Shown here: positions 36,332 through 45,362 of the stretch, in pieces
How the letters are laid out: the number at the start of each line of letters is the position of its first letter
Position numbering within the stretch: the first letter of the stretch is position 1
Source of the DNA: Chitinophagaceae bacterium
Lineage (GTDB): Bacteria > Bacteroidota > Bacteroidia > Chitinophagales > Chitinophagaceae
Assembly: GCA_016720585.1 (NCBI GenBank)
Contig: JADKKH010000008.1
Coordinates: 186,001-250,000 of the forward strand
Direction: 5' to 3'
Length of the DNA stretch: 64,000 bases
Notes under the pieces: generated by a model
Databases searched by the model: none
What the model saw: only the letters and a program-made list of their open reading frames with translations
Told to the model about the DNA's origin: nothing
Position numbers and translations under genes: made by a program

Positions 36332-37636
36332 ATGCATAGAAAATTCCTGTTTGTAATACTTTTCGCAGTATCAAAACAACTTTTTGCTCAAAGCGATGTG
36401 GAAAAACTGAAATCATCCGCATCCGCAGCTGCAGATAAAATTGAATCAAAATGTATTGCCTGGCGCAGGGACTTTCACCAAAATCCTGAACTGGGCAACC
36501 AGGAAACAAGAACGGCAAAGATCATTGCGGCACATTTACTAAAACTGGGAATTGAAGTAAAGGAAGGGGTTGCTAAAACAGGGGTCGTTGGAATATTAAA
36601 GGGCGGAAAACCCGGACCCTGTATAGCCTTGCGGGCAGATATTGACGCACTGCCTGTAGTTGAAAGAGTGAATATTCCATTTGCATCAAAACAAAAAACC
36701 ACCTATAATGGACAGGAAGTGGGGGTGATGCACGCCTGCGGACACGACAGTCATACCGCCATGCTGATGAGCGTGGCAGAGGTTCTTTCAGGAATGAAAA
36801 GCGAATTAAAGGGCACGATAAAATTCATTTTTCAACCAGCGGAGGAGGGGCCACCGGAAGGAGAGGAAGGCGGAGCCCCCTTAATGATAAAAGAAGGCGT
36901 GATGGAGAATCCGAAAGTAGATGTAATATTCGGACTGCATATAGAGTCCAACATTGAAGCAGGTACAATCAGGTACAAATCCGGTTCGTTTATGGCATCA
37001 TCAGACTGGTTTCATATTGTAGTAAAAGGAAAAGGAAGTCATGGTTCGCAACCCTGGAAAGGAATTGACCCGATCCAGGTGTCGGCACAAATTATTGAAG
37101 GTCTTCAAACAATAGTAAGCCGCCAGATGGAATTGACAAAAGCCCCGGTAGTAATTACGGTTGGAAAAATTAACGGGGGAGTAAGAAGCAATATTATTCC
37201 GGAAGAATGCAGCATGGATGGAACCATAAGGACATTAGATAGGGATATGCAAAAAGAAGTGCATGAAAGAATAAGAACAACGGCTACAAAAATTGCAGAG
37301 GCCTCCGGGGCTACAGCTATTGTTTCGATTGACACAAAAACATTAGTAACCTATAACACACCGGAATTGGTAAAGAAAATGATCCCTTCTTTGCAATCTG
37401 CTGCCGGTGCCGATAAAGTAGCCGAAATAGAGTGGCAGACAGGCGCCGAAGATTTTTCCTATTACGGAACAAAAGCCCCGGCCTTCTTTTTTTACCTGGG
37501 GGGAATGCCAAAGGGAATCGATCCGAAGAAAGCGCCACCGCATCACACAGCTGATTTTTTTATTGACGAAAGCGGAATGAAAACAGGTGTCAAAGCTTTT
37601 TGTGATCTGGTGATTGATTATATGAATATGAAATGA
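36332..37636 (+). CDS. Exported M20-family metallopeptidase/amidohydrolase
   Basis: The 434-residue protein begins MHRKFLFVILFAVSKQLFAQ, a signal peptide. The peptidase M20D pattern follows: WRRDFHQNPELGNQETRTAK, ALRADIDALPVVE (metal ligands), VMHACGHDSHTAML, FIFQPAEEGP, and later ISGEDFSY-like GAEDFSYYGTK and the C-terminal HHTADFFIDESG. M20D enzymes hydrolyse N-acyl amino acids such as hippurate or acetyl-amino acids and amide conjugates, using two metal ions. Exported by the signal peptide, it probably acts in the periplasm, and it is followed by a beta-lactamase-like gene 30 bases downstream. Confidence 0.9.
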   Translation: MHRKFLFVILFAVSKQLFAQSDVEKLKSSASAAADKIESKCIAWRRDFHQNPELGNQETRTAKIIAAHLLKLGIEVKEGVAKTGVVGILKGGKPGPCIALRADIDALPVVERVNIPFASKQKTTYNGQEVGVMHACGHDSHTAMLMSVAEVLSGMKSELKGTIKFIFQPAEEGPPEGEEGGAPLMIKEGVMENPKVDVIFGLHIESNIEAGTIRYKSGSFMASSDWFHIVVKGKGSHGSQPWKGIDPIQVSAQIIEGLQTIVSRQMELTKAPVVITVGKINGGVRSNIIPEECSMDGTIRTLDRDMQKEVHERIRTTATKIAEASGATAIVSIDTKTLVTYNTPELVKKMIPSLQSAAGADKVAEIEWQTGAEDFSYYGTKAPAFFFYLGGMPKGIDPKKAPPHHTADFFIDESGMKTGVKAFCDLVIDYMNMK

Positions 37637-37666
37637 GGGTTAGCCGCCGCATAATAATTACTCAAT

Positions 37667-38557
37667 ATGAAAAAAATAATAAGCACTATCTTCTTTTTTC
37701 TTCCGCTGTTTACCCTGGCACAAAAGACAGATAAAAAACTTGAGGCAAAATTGCAAGAGGCCATTCAGGGCTTTAATGGCGACATAGGTATTTATGTAAA
37801 GAGCCTGAGAACCGGCAAGACCGTTTCAATCAATGCAGACTCAATATTCCCAACTGCCAGTATTGTAAAAGTGCCGATACTGCTGGGGATCATGGATAAA
37901 ATAGAAAAAGGAGAATTGAAATACGAGCAGGAAATTGTTTATAAAGATTCATTACTGTATGAAGGATCTGACATACTTGGTTCATTCAAAAGCGGGGAAA
38001 AGATAACTTTAAAAAAAGTAGTGATGCTGATGCTGACCACCAGTGATAATACAGCAAGTCTTTGGTTGCAAAGCCTGGCTGGAAAAGGGGTTAGGATAAA
38101 TGAGATTCTTGACAGTCTTGGTTTGAAGAACACCCGGGTGAATTCCAGAACACCTGGAAGGGAGAACAACAGAACACAATATGGCTGGGGACAAACTACG
38201 GCTTTTGAAATGGGAAAATTGTTTGAAAAAATTTACCGGAATGAAATTTTTTCTCCCACAGCCTGTGTAAGAATGATGCGTTGTCTTGGCCGGAACTTTT
38301 GGGATGATGTGGCCTTATCACAAATACCACCGAACCTGGAAGTTTTCAGCAAGAATGGCGCCGTGAATGCTTCAAGGAGTGAAGTGTTATTGGTTAATGC
38401 CCCTCACAATCCTTATATCTTTTCCCTATTTACAAATAACAATAAAGATATTTCCTGGGGGGATAGTAATGAGGCCTGGGTGCTGACCCGAAAAATTTCA
38501 AAATTGCTTTGGGAATATTTTGAACCAAAAGATAAATGGGAACAGCCGGTCCGGTAA
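37667..38557 (+). CDS. Class A beta-lactamase-like serine hydrolase
   Basis: The 296-residue protein has a signal peptide (MKKIISTIFFFLPLFTLAQK). ASIVKVPIL is the SxxK motif with the catalytic serine and lysine, and TTSDNTASLWL the SDN motif. The usual KTG triad is not obvious; FSKNGAVNASRSEV stands at its place with a KNG. True class A enzymes have an ExxLN omega-loop glutamate, and here GRENNRTQYGWGQT occupies the region, so beta-lactam hydrolysis is uncertain. A D,D-peptidase-like role is the alternative. It is convergent with feoB. Confidence 0.8.
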   Translation: MKKIISTIFFFLPLFTLAQKTDKKLEAKLQEAIQGFNGDIGIYVKSLRTGKTVSINADSIFPTASIVKVPILLGIMDKIEKGELKYEQEIVYKDSLLYEGSDILGSFKSGEKITLKKVVMLMLTTSDNTASLWLQSLAGKGVRINEILDSLGLKNTRVNSRTPGRENNRTQYGWGQTTAFEMGKLFEKIYRNEIFSPTACVRMMRCLGRNFWDDVALSQIPPNLEVFSKNGAVNASRSEVLLVNAPHNPYIFSLFTNNNKDISWGDSNEAWVLTRKISKLLWEYFEPKDKWEQPVR

Positions 38558-38559
38558 TT

Positions 38560-40680
38560 TTATTTGACTAATTGATATACCAGCCAACTCATCAAATAAG
38601 CCAACCCGGTCATATAAAATAATTGTATGAGAGGCCACTTCCAGCTTTTGGTTTCTCTTTTTACCACAGCCAGCGTACTCATACATTGCATGGCAAAAAC
38701 ATAAAATATCATCAGGGAAAGTCCGGAAGCCAGGTTAAAAACCGGTTTTCCATCTGCACGTACTGCTCCTTTCATTTTTTCTTTCAGCAATAAACTTCCT
38801 TCGTCATTATCACCCACACTGTAGATGGTGGCCATCGTGCCTACAAACACTTCCCGGGCGGCAAAGGACGTAATCAATGCAATCCCGATTTTCCAGTCAA
38901 AACCCAGGTGCGTAATGGCGGGTTCAATTGTTTTTCCCAATATGCCCGCATAAGAGCTTTCCAGTTTTGCCGATTGAAATTCTTTATCCAGCACCACCAT
39001 ATTGGCCCCGGGTTGCGATTTCATTTGTTCATACTGTTGCGTTATCTGCTGCATTTTATTTCCGGGACCGAATGAACAAAGGGCCCAGAGCAGCAGGCTG
39101 ATTATCATAATTATTTTCCCGGCATCAAAAACAAATATTTTAGCCTTGTTTATCATCGCCGGCAACACATTGCTCCATCTTGGTGAACGGTAAGTTGGTA
39201 ACTCAAGAATGAAAAAACTTTTTTCTTTTATATTAATAAACCATTTGGCTACATACGAAACTATCAATGCCATCACCAGGCCGAGTAAATACAATCCCAT
39301 CATCACCAGGCCCTGCACCCCGAGAAAACCCAGTAAATAGGTTTTGGGAATAACCAGGCCAATTAAAATGGTATAAACAGGTAGTCTTGCCGAACAGCTC
39401 ATCAGTGGCGTAATCAATATGGTCAGCAAACGCTCTTTTCTGTTCTCAATATTTCTTGCACTCATTATGGCGGGAACTGCACAGGCAAAACCGCTGATCA
39501 TCGGCATTACACTTTTTCCATTTAACCCCGCGCTGCGTAATAGCCTGTCGGAAAGAAAACTTATACGGGCCATATAGCCGGAGTCTTCCAACAAAGTTAT
39601 CAGGCCAAATAAAATCATAATCTGGGGTACAAAAACAAGGATACCTCCCAACCCGGCGACCACACCATTTATTAATAAGTCAGCCCAGCGATTGTTGGGC
39701 AATGACAGGGCAAGCGACTGGCTGACTTTTGCAAAACCCAGATCAATCCAATCCATTGGAAACTGGGCCAGCCAGAACACACTTTGAAATAATAAAAACA
39801 AAACAGTCAATAAAATTAAATAGCCCCAACGACGGTGCAGCAAAACCGTATCCAATTTTTCGGTGAATAAGGTTTTCTGCAACGGATCTGGTTCGGATAC
39901 CGCCTTTTGCATAATCTCCCGGATTCGGCCATAGCGTTGCAGTATTTCTTCTGCCTGAGTTTTAGTAGGGTTGAAATTATTTTTCTGTTCAATAGTTTCA
40001 ATTGTTTGCTGGAGGGTCTTCTTCAAATCAAATGATTCATGATTGATGAGGTAATGAATAGCGGCGTAATCACTCAACCAAGGGAGTTGTTCTTTTACAC
40101 CTGCAATAGAAGCATCAGCCAGGGCCCTGTTATCTATAAAATCATTTACCGGAGAAGTGTCGGAAGGTCGTGCGGTTTGTTCAATCGCTTTTTTGAGTTG
40201 GGGGATGCCCTTGTTTTTTCTGGGATTCACCGCAATTACCGGAACACCCAACTCTTTTTCCAGAGCAGCAATATCAATCCGGATACCCTTTCGTTTCGCC
40301 ATATCCATCATTGTCAGGGCAATCACCACCGGAACTTTTAAGTCTATGATTTGTGTGCAGAAAAGAAGGTTACGTTTAAGATTGCTTGCATCAGCAACAG
40401 CTACCACTACATCTGCTTTGATATCCGGGTCCTGGTCCAGGAGTACCTTATAACTTACCCACTCGTCCTGTCGCCTCGGGTAAAGACTGTAGGTTCCGGG
40501 CAGGTCAATTATTTCTGCAATTAAGGATTCTGATAAAGAAGCAGCACCTGTTTTTTTATCAACGGTCACCCCCGGAAAATTGCCTACTTTCTGATTAAGA
40601 CCAGTAAGACAATTAAACAGTGAACTTTTCCCGCTGTTGGGGTTCCCAACCAGGGCAATATGTAAATGTTGTTGAGCCAC
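38560..40680 (-). CDS. feoB: Ferrous iron transport protein B (FeoB)
   Basis: The 706-residue protein starts HIALVGNPNSGKSSLFNCLT (G1 motif). DLPGTYSLYPR is G3 and VIALTMMDMAKR the G4-like segment of the cytosolic GTPase. The C-terminal half has about eight to ten helices with the Gate motifs MARISFLSDRLLRSAGLNGK, SGFACAVPAIMSARNIE and ITSFAAREVFVGTMATIYSV, including the conserved cysteine. FeoB imports Fe(II) across the inner membrane. feoA is not adjacent. The ATG at 40680 leaves a 164-base gap with the divergent M28 gene. Confidence 0.93.
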   Translation of the reverse strand: MAQQHLHIALVGNPNSGKSSLFNCLTGLNQKVGNFPGVTVDKKTGAASLSESLIAEIIDLPGTYSLYPRRQDEWVSYKVLLDQDPDIKADVVVAVADASNLKRNLLFCTQIIDLKVPVVIALTMMDMAKRKGIRIDIAALEKELGVPVIAVNPRKNKGIPQLKKAIEQTARPSDTSPVNDFIDNRALADASIAGVKEQLPWLSDYAAIHYLINHESFDLKKTLQQTIETIEQKNNFNPTKTQAEEILQRYGRIREIMQKAVSEPDPLQKTLFTEKLDTVLLHRRWGYLILLTVLFLLFQSVFWLAQFPMDWIDLGFAKVSQSLALSLPNNRWADLLINGVVAGLGGILVFVPQIMILFGLITLLEDSGYMARISFLSDRLLRSAGLNGKSVMPMISGFACAVPAIMSARNIENRKERLLTILITPLMSCSARLPVYTILIGLVIPKTYLLGFLGVQGLVMMGLYLLGLVMALIVSYVAKWFINIKEKSFFILELPTYRSPRWSNVLPAMINKAKIFVFDAGKIIMIISLLLWALCSFGPGNKMQQITQQYEQMKSQPGANMVVLDKEFQSAKLESSYAGILGKTIEPAITHLGFDWKIGIALITSFAAREVFVGTMATIYSVGDNDEGSLLLKEKMKGAVRADGKPVFNLASGLSLMIFYVFAMQCMSTLAVVKRETKSWKWPLIQLFYMTGLAYLMSWLVYQLVK

Positions 40681-40844
40681 CTGAGAATTGTCTCCAAAAG
40701 TAAATGGGAACCGTTAAACCACCTTACGAATTACGATTTTTAAGCATAGCAAGACGGAAAAAGAATGACAGAAATATGGAGAACTTAACAAAGAAAAACG
40801 AATCCCATCAATACCTTTGCAGCCAATCAATGGAATATATATTT

Positions 40845-42527
40845 ATGCGCTCATCTTTTTCAAAATTATTCATCGTTTTTGGATTTCTGGCCGGGTGTTC
40901 CCCCCAGAAAAATTTAACAAGAAATGACACCCAACTATTGGATAGCCTCAGGGCACATATTCAATACTTATCAGATGATAAACTGGAGGGCCGCCGCACA
41001 GGTACTAAAGGGGAAGAGCTGGCGATGCACTATATCAGTAATCAATTCAAAGAAATCGGATTGATTCAAAAGGGAACGGAGTCATATCCCCAGAGTTTTC
41101 CGGTAAATGAAGGAAAGCAAATTGACGAAATCACTGATTTAATTATTAATGGCAATAAACTGAACGTTGGGAAAGAATTTTTTCCTTTTCCTTTCAGTCC
41201 CGATATCCAACTGGAAGCATTGCCATCCATAGCTGTACAGGAAGCCGGTATGCCTTGGTTCTTTGATTTGAAGGAAACATTGGAGGAAAACAAAAACAAC
41301 CTGCATTTTGATTTAGGAGAATATATCCGAACGAATGCTAAAAAGGCCAAGGATAGGGGAGCTTCGGCCGTTTTCTTATATAATACCTCTTCTATTGATG
41401 ACAAATTGGTGTTTGATGGTAAAGACAAATCAGAGCCAATAGGGATTCCGGTTCTGTATGTATCTGCTTTAGCGGCCCAAAAATATTTTGCTGATAAAGC
41501 GGCTACGCTGAATATCAAACTAAGAACCGGCATCAGTGAAAAAACAAGGGTAGGACACAATGTGATCGGATATATTGATAACAGGGCGGCCACTACTATA
41601 ATCCTTGGGGCACATTATGACCACCTGGGATATGGCGAAGATGGTAATTCGATGATAAGAAATTTCGATCATCCGATGATACACAACGGAGCCGACGATA
41701 ATGCCAGCGGCACGGCAGCCCTAATAGAAATGGCCAGAAAGCTAAAATCGTCCAGGGCAACGAATAACAATTATCTGTTTATTGCCTTTTCGGGAGAAGA
41801 ATTGGGTTTATTTGGATCTAAATATTTTACCGAGCACCCAACCATTGACATGAAAACGGTCAACTACATGATAAATATGGATATGGTGGGAAGGCTGAAT
41901 GACAGCACCAAAACATTAACCATCGGCGGGTATGGCACTTCACCGGAATGGGCTAATGTTATCAGTAAGGAATATTATAATTTCCCCAATAAAGTAAAAA
42001 AGACAGCACCGGACCTGGTAATTAAAATCGACAGCAGCGGGACGGGTCCCAGTGACCATAGTTCGTTTTACAGAAAGGATATACCCGTTTTGTTTTATTT
42101 TACCGGGCTTCATACCGATTACCATAAACCCTCAGATGATGCCGATAAAATAAACTACAACGGGGAACAATTAATTATCCGGCATATGCTTTCTACCATT
42201 GAATCCTTGAATAATAAAGAAAAATTAGCCTTTACCAAAACAAAAGAAACACAAACTTCTACCAGTGCACGTTTCGGAGTTTCCATGGGAATAATGCCGG
42301 ATTACACTTTTTCCGGCATGGGTGTAAGGGCAGATGGCGTAACCGATGGGAAGCCGGCACAAAAAGCGGGCATTAAAGCCGGGGATATTATCATTCAGCT
42401 GGGAGATAACACTATAACATCGCTGGAAAATTATATGCAGGCACTCGGCAAATTCAAAAAAGGAGAAAAGACCAACGTAAAATTTAAGAGAGGAGCTGAA
42501 ACATTGGTGGTGGTAGTTGAGTTTTAG
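40845..42527 (+). CDS. Lipoprotein M28-family aminopeptidase with PA and PDZ domains
   Basis: The start at 40845 gives MRSSFSKLFIVFGFLAGCSP, a lipoprotein signal with a cysteine at residue 18; frames upstream of this ATG add 47 residues unlike a signal. A PA-like inserted domain (RGASAVFLYNTSSIDD) precedes the M28 catalytic site: AHYDHLGYG, NGADDNASGTAALIEMARKL (metal-ligating D), FSGEELGLFGSKYF with the E-E pair, NMDMVGRL and the HTDYHKPSDDADKINYNG histidine. A C-terminal PDZ domain (GMGVRADGVTDGKPAQKAGIKAGDIIIQ) follows. Length is 560 residues. The PDZ may bind substrate C-termini. It is anchored to a membrane and acts in the periplasm or on the cell surface. Confidence 0.88.
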   Translation: MRSSFSKLFIVFGFLAGCSPQKNLTRNDTQLLDSLRAHIQYLSDDKLEGRRTGTKGEELAMHYISNQFKEIGLIQKGTESYPQSFPVNEGKQIDEITDLIINGNKLNVGKEFFPFPFSPDIQLEALPSIAVQEAGMPWFFDLKETLEENKNNLHFDLGEYIRTNAKKAKDRGASAVFLYNTSSIDDKLVFDGKDKSEPIGIPVLYVSALAAQKYFADKAATLNIKLRTGISEKTRVGHNVIGYIDNRAATTIILGAHYDHLGYGEDGNSMIRNFDHPMIHNGADDNASGTAALIEMARKLKSSRATNNNYLFIAFSGEELGLFGSKYFTEHPTIDMKTVNYMINMDMVGRLNDSTKTLTIGGYGTSPEWANVISKEYYNFPNKVKKTAPDLVIKIDSSGTGPSDHSSFYRKDIPVLFYFTGLHTDYHKPSDDADKINYNGEQLIIRHMLSTIESLNNKEKLAFTKTKETQTSTSARFGVSMGIMPDYTFSGMGVRADGVTDGKPAQKAGIKAGDIIIQLGDNTITSLENYMQALGKFKKGEKTNVKFKRGAETLVVVVEF

Positions 42528-42555
42528 TGTAATTTAGTGTTGAGCAATTGTGTCT

Positions 42556-43005
42556 ATGGCAGACCGCAACAATAAATTTATTCTTGATACAAAAGAACTT
42601 ACCGAATCATTTTTTGATGATACCCGGCTGCTGGGCATTATGGCGCCGGTAAAAGATTACCAGTTCTGCTGGCACCTTAACAACACCATCGGCCTGAATT
42701 TCCGCAATAATAACGACCTCGAAATCCAACTCACGAAAAAAAAGAGAAATTATTTTTTCGCCGTATACGAATATTGCGAACCCACCCGGTTTTTATCGCA
42801 TTACGTTTACAACAACCAATTTGACGGGGAATATCTATTGCCCGAATTCAAACACCTTGACTTCCTGTGGTTGATGAAAGGCGATGAGGTAAGTGATGAA
42901 TCCTTACAAGAGACCATTCAAACTATCAAAGCAATAAACAGTGTTCAGCTGGTGCTGGAACTCACGAATGAGAAAATCAGGAACAAAGAACATCTTGTAT
43001 TTTAA
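42556..43005 (+). CDS. IPExxxVDY-family protein
   Basis: The protein (149 residues from ATG 42556; a GTG at 42550 is possible) has LGIMAPVKDYQFCWHLNNTI, the DYxLxWxLN core of this Bacteroidota family, then YFFAVYEYCEPTRFLSHYVY with LLPEFKHLDFLWLMKGDEV. The signature IPExxxVDY is reduced here to LPEFKHLDF, which fits the pattern. No biochemical function is known to me. It follows the M28 gene in the same direction and precedes the pterin dehydratase by 40 bases. Confidence 0.75.
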   Translation: MADRNNKFILDTKELTESFFDDTRLLGIMAPVKDYQFCWHLNNTIGLNFRNNNDLEIQLTKKKRNYFFAVYEYCEPTRFLSHYVYNNQFDGEYLLPEFKHLDFLWLMKGDEVSDESLQETIQTIKAINSVQLVLELTNEKIRNKEHLVF

Positions 43006-43045
43006 TTTTCAAATGTTGCTATCAGACAATAAATAATTTTAGTCT

Positions 43046-43282
43046 ATGTGGGAAGAAAATAATAATAAACTCTATAAAAAATTTAAGTTTAAGAACTTCA
43101 GCGAAGCATTTGCTTTTATGACAAGGGTGGCTATCGAGTCAGAAAAAATGGATCACCATCCTTTATGGACGAATGTTTACAATACCGTTGAGATCTGGCT
43201 GAATACTCATGACGCAGGGGATATTGTAACAGAAAAGGACCACCAGCTGGCAAAAAAGATTGATACATTAGTAGAACACTGA
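43046..43282 (+). CDS. 4a-hydroxytetrahydrobiopterin dehydratase (PCD/DCoH family)
   Basis: The 78-residue protein matches the pterin-4a-carbinolamine dehydratase core: [40 protein letters not shown] and [19 protein letters not shown]. The HH and W of DHHPLW are active-site residues. The enzyme recycles tetrahydrobiopterin after aromatic amino-acid hydroxylation. It is slightly shorter than the usual ~95 residues at the N-terminus; no partner hydroxylase is in the window. Confidence 0.9.
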   Translation: MWEENNNKLYKKFKFKNFSEAFAFMTRVAIESEKMDHHPLWTNVYNTVEIWLNTHDAGDIVTEKDHQLAKKIDTLVEH

Positions 43283-43377
43283 TTTTTTATAATAGTTAAG
43301 ATCTGCACTGATCGTTATAACCAAAATAATCTGCGGTCTTCAAAAACAGCACACTGCCTTTAACTTCAACGATATTA

Positions 43378-44289
43378 ATGGTTCGCCCGGCTGCTTTTGG
43401 TTTCAACGAGGAAACAGCAGTCAATAATTATTTTCAATCCGCTCCGGGGATCAACCATGAAGCCCCGATAGCTATCGGGGTACAGAAAAAAGCACTGGCA
43501 GAGTTTGACAATATGGTTCAAACTCTGCGGAGCCATGATATTACTGTATTAATAATTGAAGACACAAAAGAGCCCGCCAAGCCCGATGCCATCTTTCCAA
43601 ATAACTGGCTTAGCACTTCCCCAGACGGCCTGGTGTCAGTGTTTCCGATGTATGCACCCAACCGGCGCACCGAAAAAAGGGAAGAGATTTTAACAAAGCT
43701 TGCCAAAGAATTTGTAATACGGGATGTGCAGGACTGGAGTGAATATGAAGCAGAAGGGAAATTTTTGGAAGGAACGGGCAGCATGATACTGGATCATGAA
43801 AATAAAATGATTTATGCCTGTATGTCCGAGCGGACAAGCCTGTCGGTTTTGGAAAAATATGCGACGACCAACGGCTATCAGGCCATTGTTTTCCTGGCCA
43901 CCGACAAAAACGGAATGCCGGTATATCATACCAATGTAGTAATGACCCTTGGAGAGGGTTTTTGTGTACTCTGTGAAGAAGCTATTGAAGAAGAGTGGGA
44001 ACTGATAGCTGTACGGCAATTATTGGAATCAACCCATCACAACATCATCGCGATTACCCGTGAACAAATGCACCATTTTGCCGGCAATATGCTGCAGGTA
44101 AAGAATTCTAAGGGAGAAAAATATTTGATCTTGAGTCAAACTGCTTACGACTCATTGCGAAAAGAACAACGGCAGATGCTGGAGGCTTATTCCCTGTTAT
44201 TGCCGGTTGCTGTACCAACGATTGAAGAAGTGGAAGGGGGCAGTGTGCGGTGTATGATGGCAGAAATCTTCCTGGAAAGAAAGCATTAA
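43378..44289 (+). CDS. ctlX: Citrulline utilization hydrolase CtlX-type (arginine deiminase-fold) protein
   Basis: The 303-residue protein has the guanidine-modifying fold pattern: [36 protein letters not shown] (FPNNW), [20 protein letters not shown] (EGTGS) and [14 protein letters not shown] (catalytic His). [12 protein letters not shown] supplies the catalytic cysteine. CtlX family members degrade citrulline or related ureido/guanidino compounds. Residues APIAIG derive from an 18-base perfect palindrome at 43463-43480, which looks like an in-frame insertion. The ATG at 43378 is used, although family similarity ([10 protein letters not shown]) suggests a few residues may precede it. It overlaps the convergent selD stop by four bases. 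Confidence 0.85.
   Translation: MVRPAAFGFNEETAVNNYFQSAPGINHEAPIAIGVQKKALAEFDNMVQTLRSHDITVLIIEDTKEPAKPDAIFPNNWLSTSPDGLVSVFPMYAPNRRTEKREEILTKLAKEFVIRDVQDWSEYEAEGKFLEGTGSMILDHENKMIYACMSERTSLSVLEKYATTNGYQAIVFLATDKNGMPVYHTNVVMTLGEGFCVLCEEAIEEEWELIAVRQLLESTHHNIIAITREQMHHFAGNMLQVKNSKGEKYLILSQTAYDSLRKEQRQMLEAYSLLLPVAVPTIEEVEGGSVRCMMAEIFLERKH
43463..43480. repeat. Perfect 18-base palindrome inside ctlX
   Basis: CCCCGATAGCTATCGGGG equals its own complement. In the coding frame it gives APIAIG, six extra residues in a variable loop. From memory, related palindromes are frequent in some Bacteroidota genomes; the count needs a search. Confidence 0.8.
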
Positions 44290-45344
44290 GGTTTCACGAA
44301 AATAATTTTTTCATTCTTTTGGACCATGCGCCCAACCGGATCAGTTACGGGGGTTAGTTTTTCTTTTTTCAAAATTTCTTTTACTTCCTCCAATGCATCT
44401 TCCGTCACACTCAACAGCAATCCCCCGTTCGTTTGCGGATCTGGTAATAATGTAAAGGCCTCCATTACATTCACCCCCTTTTCAAATTTTACTTTATCGC
44501 TATAACTGCTCCAGTTGCGGGTGGTGGCATCCGGGAAAATACGTTGAGCAATATAATCCTTCACTCCTGCTGCAATCGGCAACTTGTCGTAATAGATTTC
44601 TGCACTAAGTCCGCTGCCTTCGGCCATTTCAATTAAATGTCCGAGCAAACCAAAACCCGTTACATCTGTCATGGCGGTCACTCCTTTTATTTTACCCAGC
44701 TCCTCGCCTATTTTATTCAAAGTCGTCATTTGCTCAATCATTGCCGGCAGATGTTCTGCTTTAAGCAAACCCCTTTTTTGTGCTGTAGATAAAATACCAA
44801 CTCCCAGGGGCTTTGTGAGAAATAAATAATCACCTTCCTGTGCTGTGTTGTTCTTCTTTAGATTTTCTATAGGTACAATCCCGGTTACAGCCAGTCCAAA
44901 TATCGGTTCCGGGGAATCAATACTGTGTCCACCAGCTAATGGAATACCGGCTTCGGCACAAATAGCTCTTCCCCCTTCAATTACTTTTTGTGCTAACTCA
45001 ACCGGCAGTTTTTCCACCGGCCAGCCAAGAATAGCGATAGCCATCAGGGGCTTGCCACCCATCGCATACACATCGCTGATGGAATTGGCCGCCGCTATTC
45101 TTCCAAAATCAAAAGCGTCATCAACGATCGGCATAAAAAAATCCGTAGTAGAGATCAAAGCCATGCCATTTCCTGAATCATAAACAGCCGCATCATCTTT
45201 ACTATGATTACCAACAAGAAGGTTTTTGTTATCCGGGAATACAAAACTGCTTTTCAGTATTTCTTCTAAAACTTTCGGGGATATCTTACAGCCGCAACCG
45301 GCACCGTGGGAATATTGAGTGAGCTTGATGGAGTCAGGAGTCAT
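44286..45344 (-). CDS. selD: Selenide, water dikinase (Cys-containing SelD)
   Basis: The 352-residue protein starts [21 protein letters not shown]17, C19 and K20 occupy the positions of the E. coli catalytic Cys/Sec17 and Lys20, so it has cysteine and needs no selenocysteine. [20 protein letters not shown] and [17 protein letters not shown] are typical AIR-synthase-like segments. It makes selenophosphate from selenide and ATP. selU lies further upstream on the same strand, separated by one secreted-protein gene, which suggests the selenophosphate goes to tRNA 2-selenouridine. Confidence 0.95.
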   Translation of the reverse strand: MTPDSIKLTQYSHGAGCGCKISPKVLEEILKSSFVFPDNKNLLVGNHSKDDAAVYDSGNGMALISTTDFFMPIVDDAFDFGRIAAANSISDVYAMGGKPLMAIAILGWPVEKLPVELAQKVIEGGRAICAEAGIPLAGGHSIDSPEPIFGLAVTGIVPIENLKKNNTAQEGDYLFLTKPLGVGILSTAQKRGLLKAEHLPAMIEQMTTLNKIGEELGKIKGVTAMTDVTGFGLLGHLIEMAEGSGLSAEIYYDKLPIAAGVKDYIAQRIFPDATTRNWSSYSDKVKFEKGVNVMEAFTLLPDPQTNGGLLLSVTEDALEEVKEILKKEKLTPVTDPVGRMVQKNEKIIFVKP

Positions 45345-45362
45345 TTCGCAAATTTCGGAATA

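Noticed and set aside
40704..40844. Upstream start of the M28 lipoprotein
   Set aside because: The 47 extra residues hide the lipoprotein signal; the ATG at 40845 places the lipobox correctly.
41066..41593. 175-codon minus-strand open frame
   Set aside because: It is opposite the M28 peptidase gene, which is clearly coding.
44286..45344. Selenocysteine in SelD
   Set aside because: The catalytic position is a TGC/TGT-type cysteine codon within an uninterrupted frame; no in-frame TGA is present.
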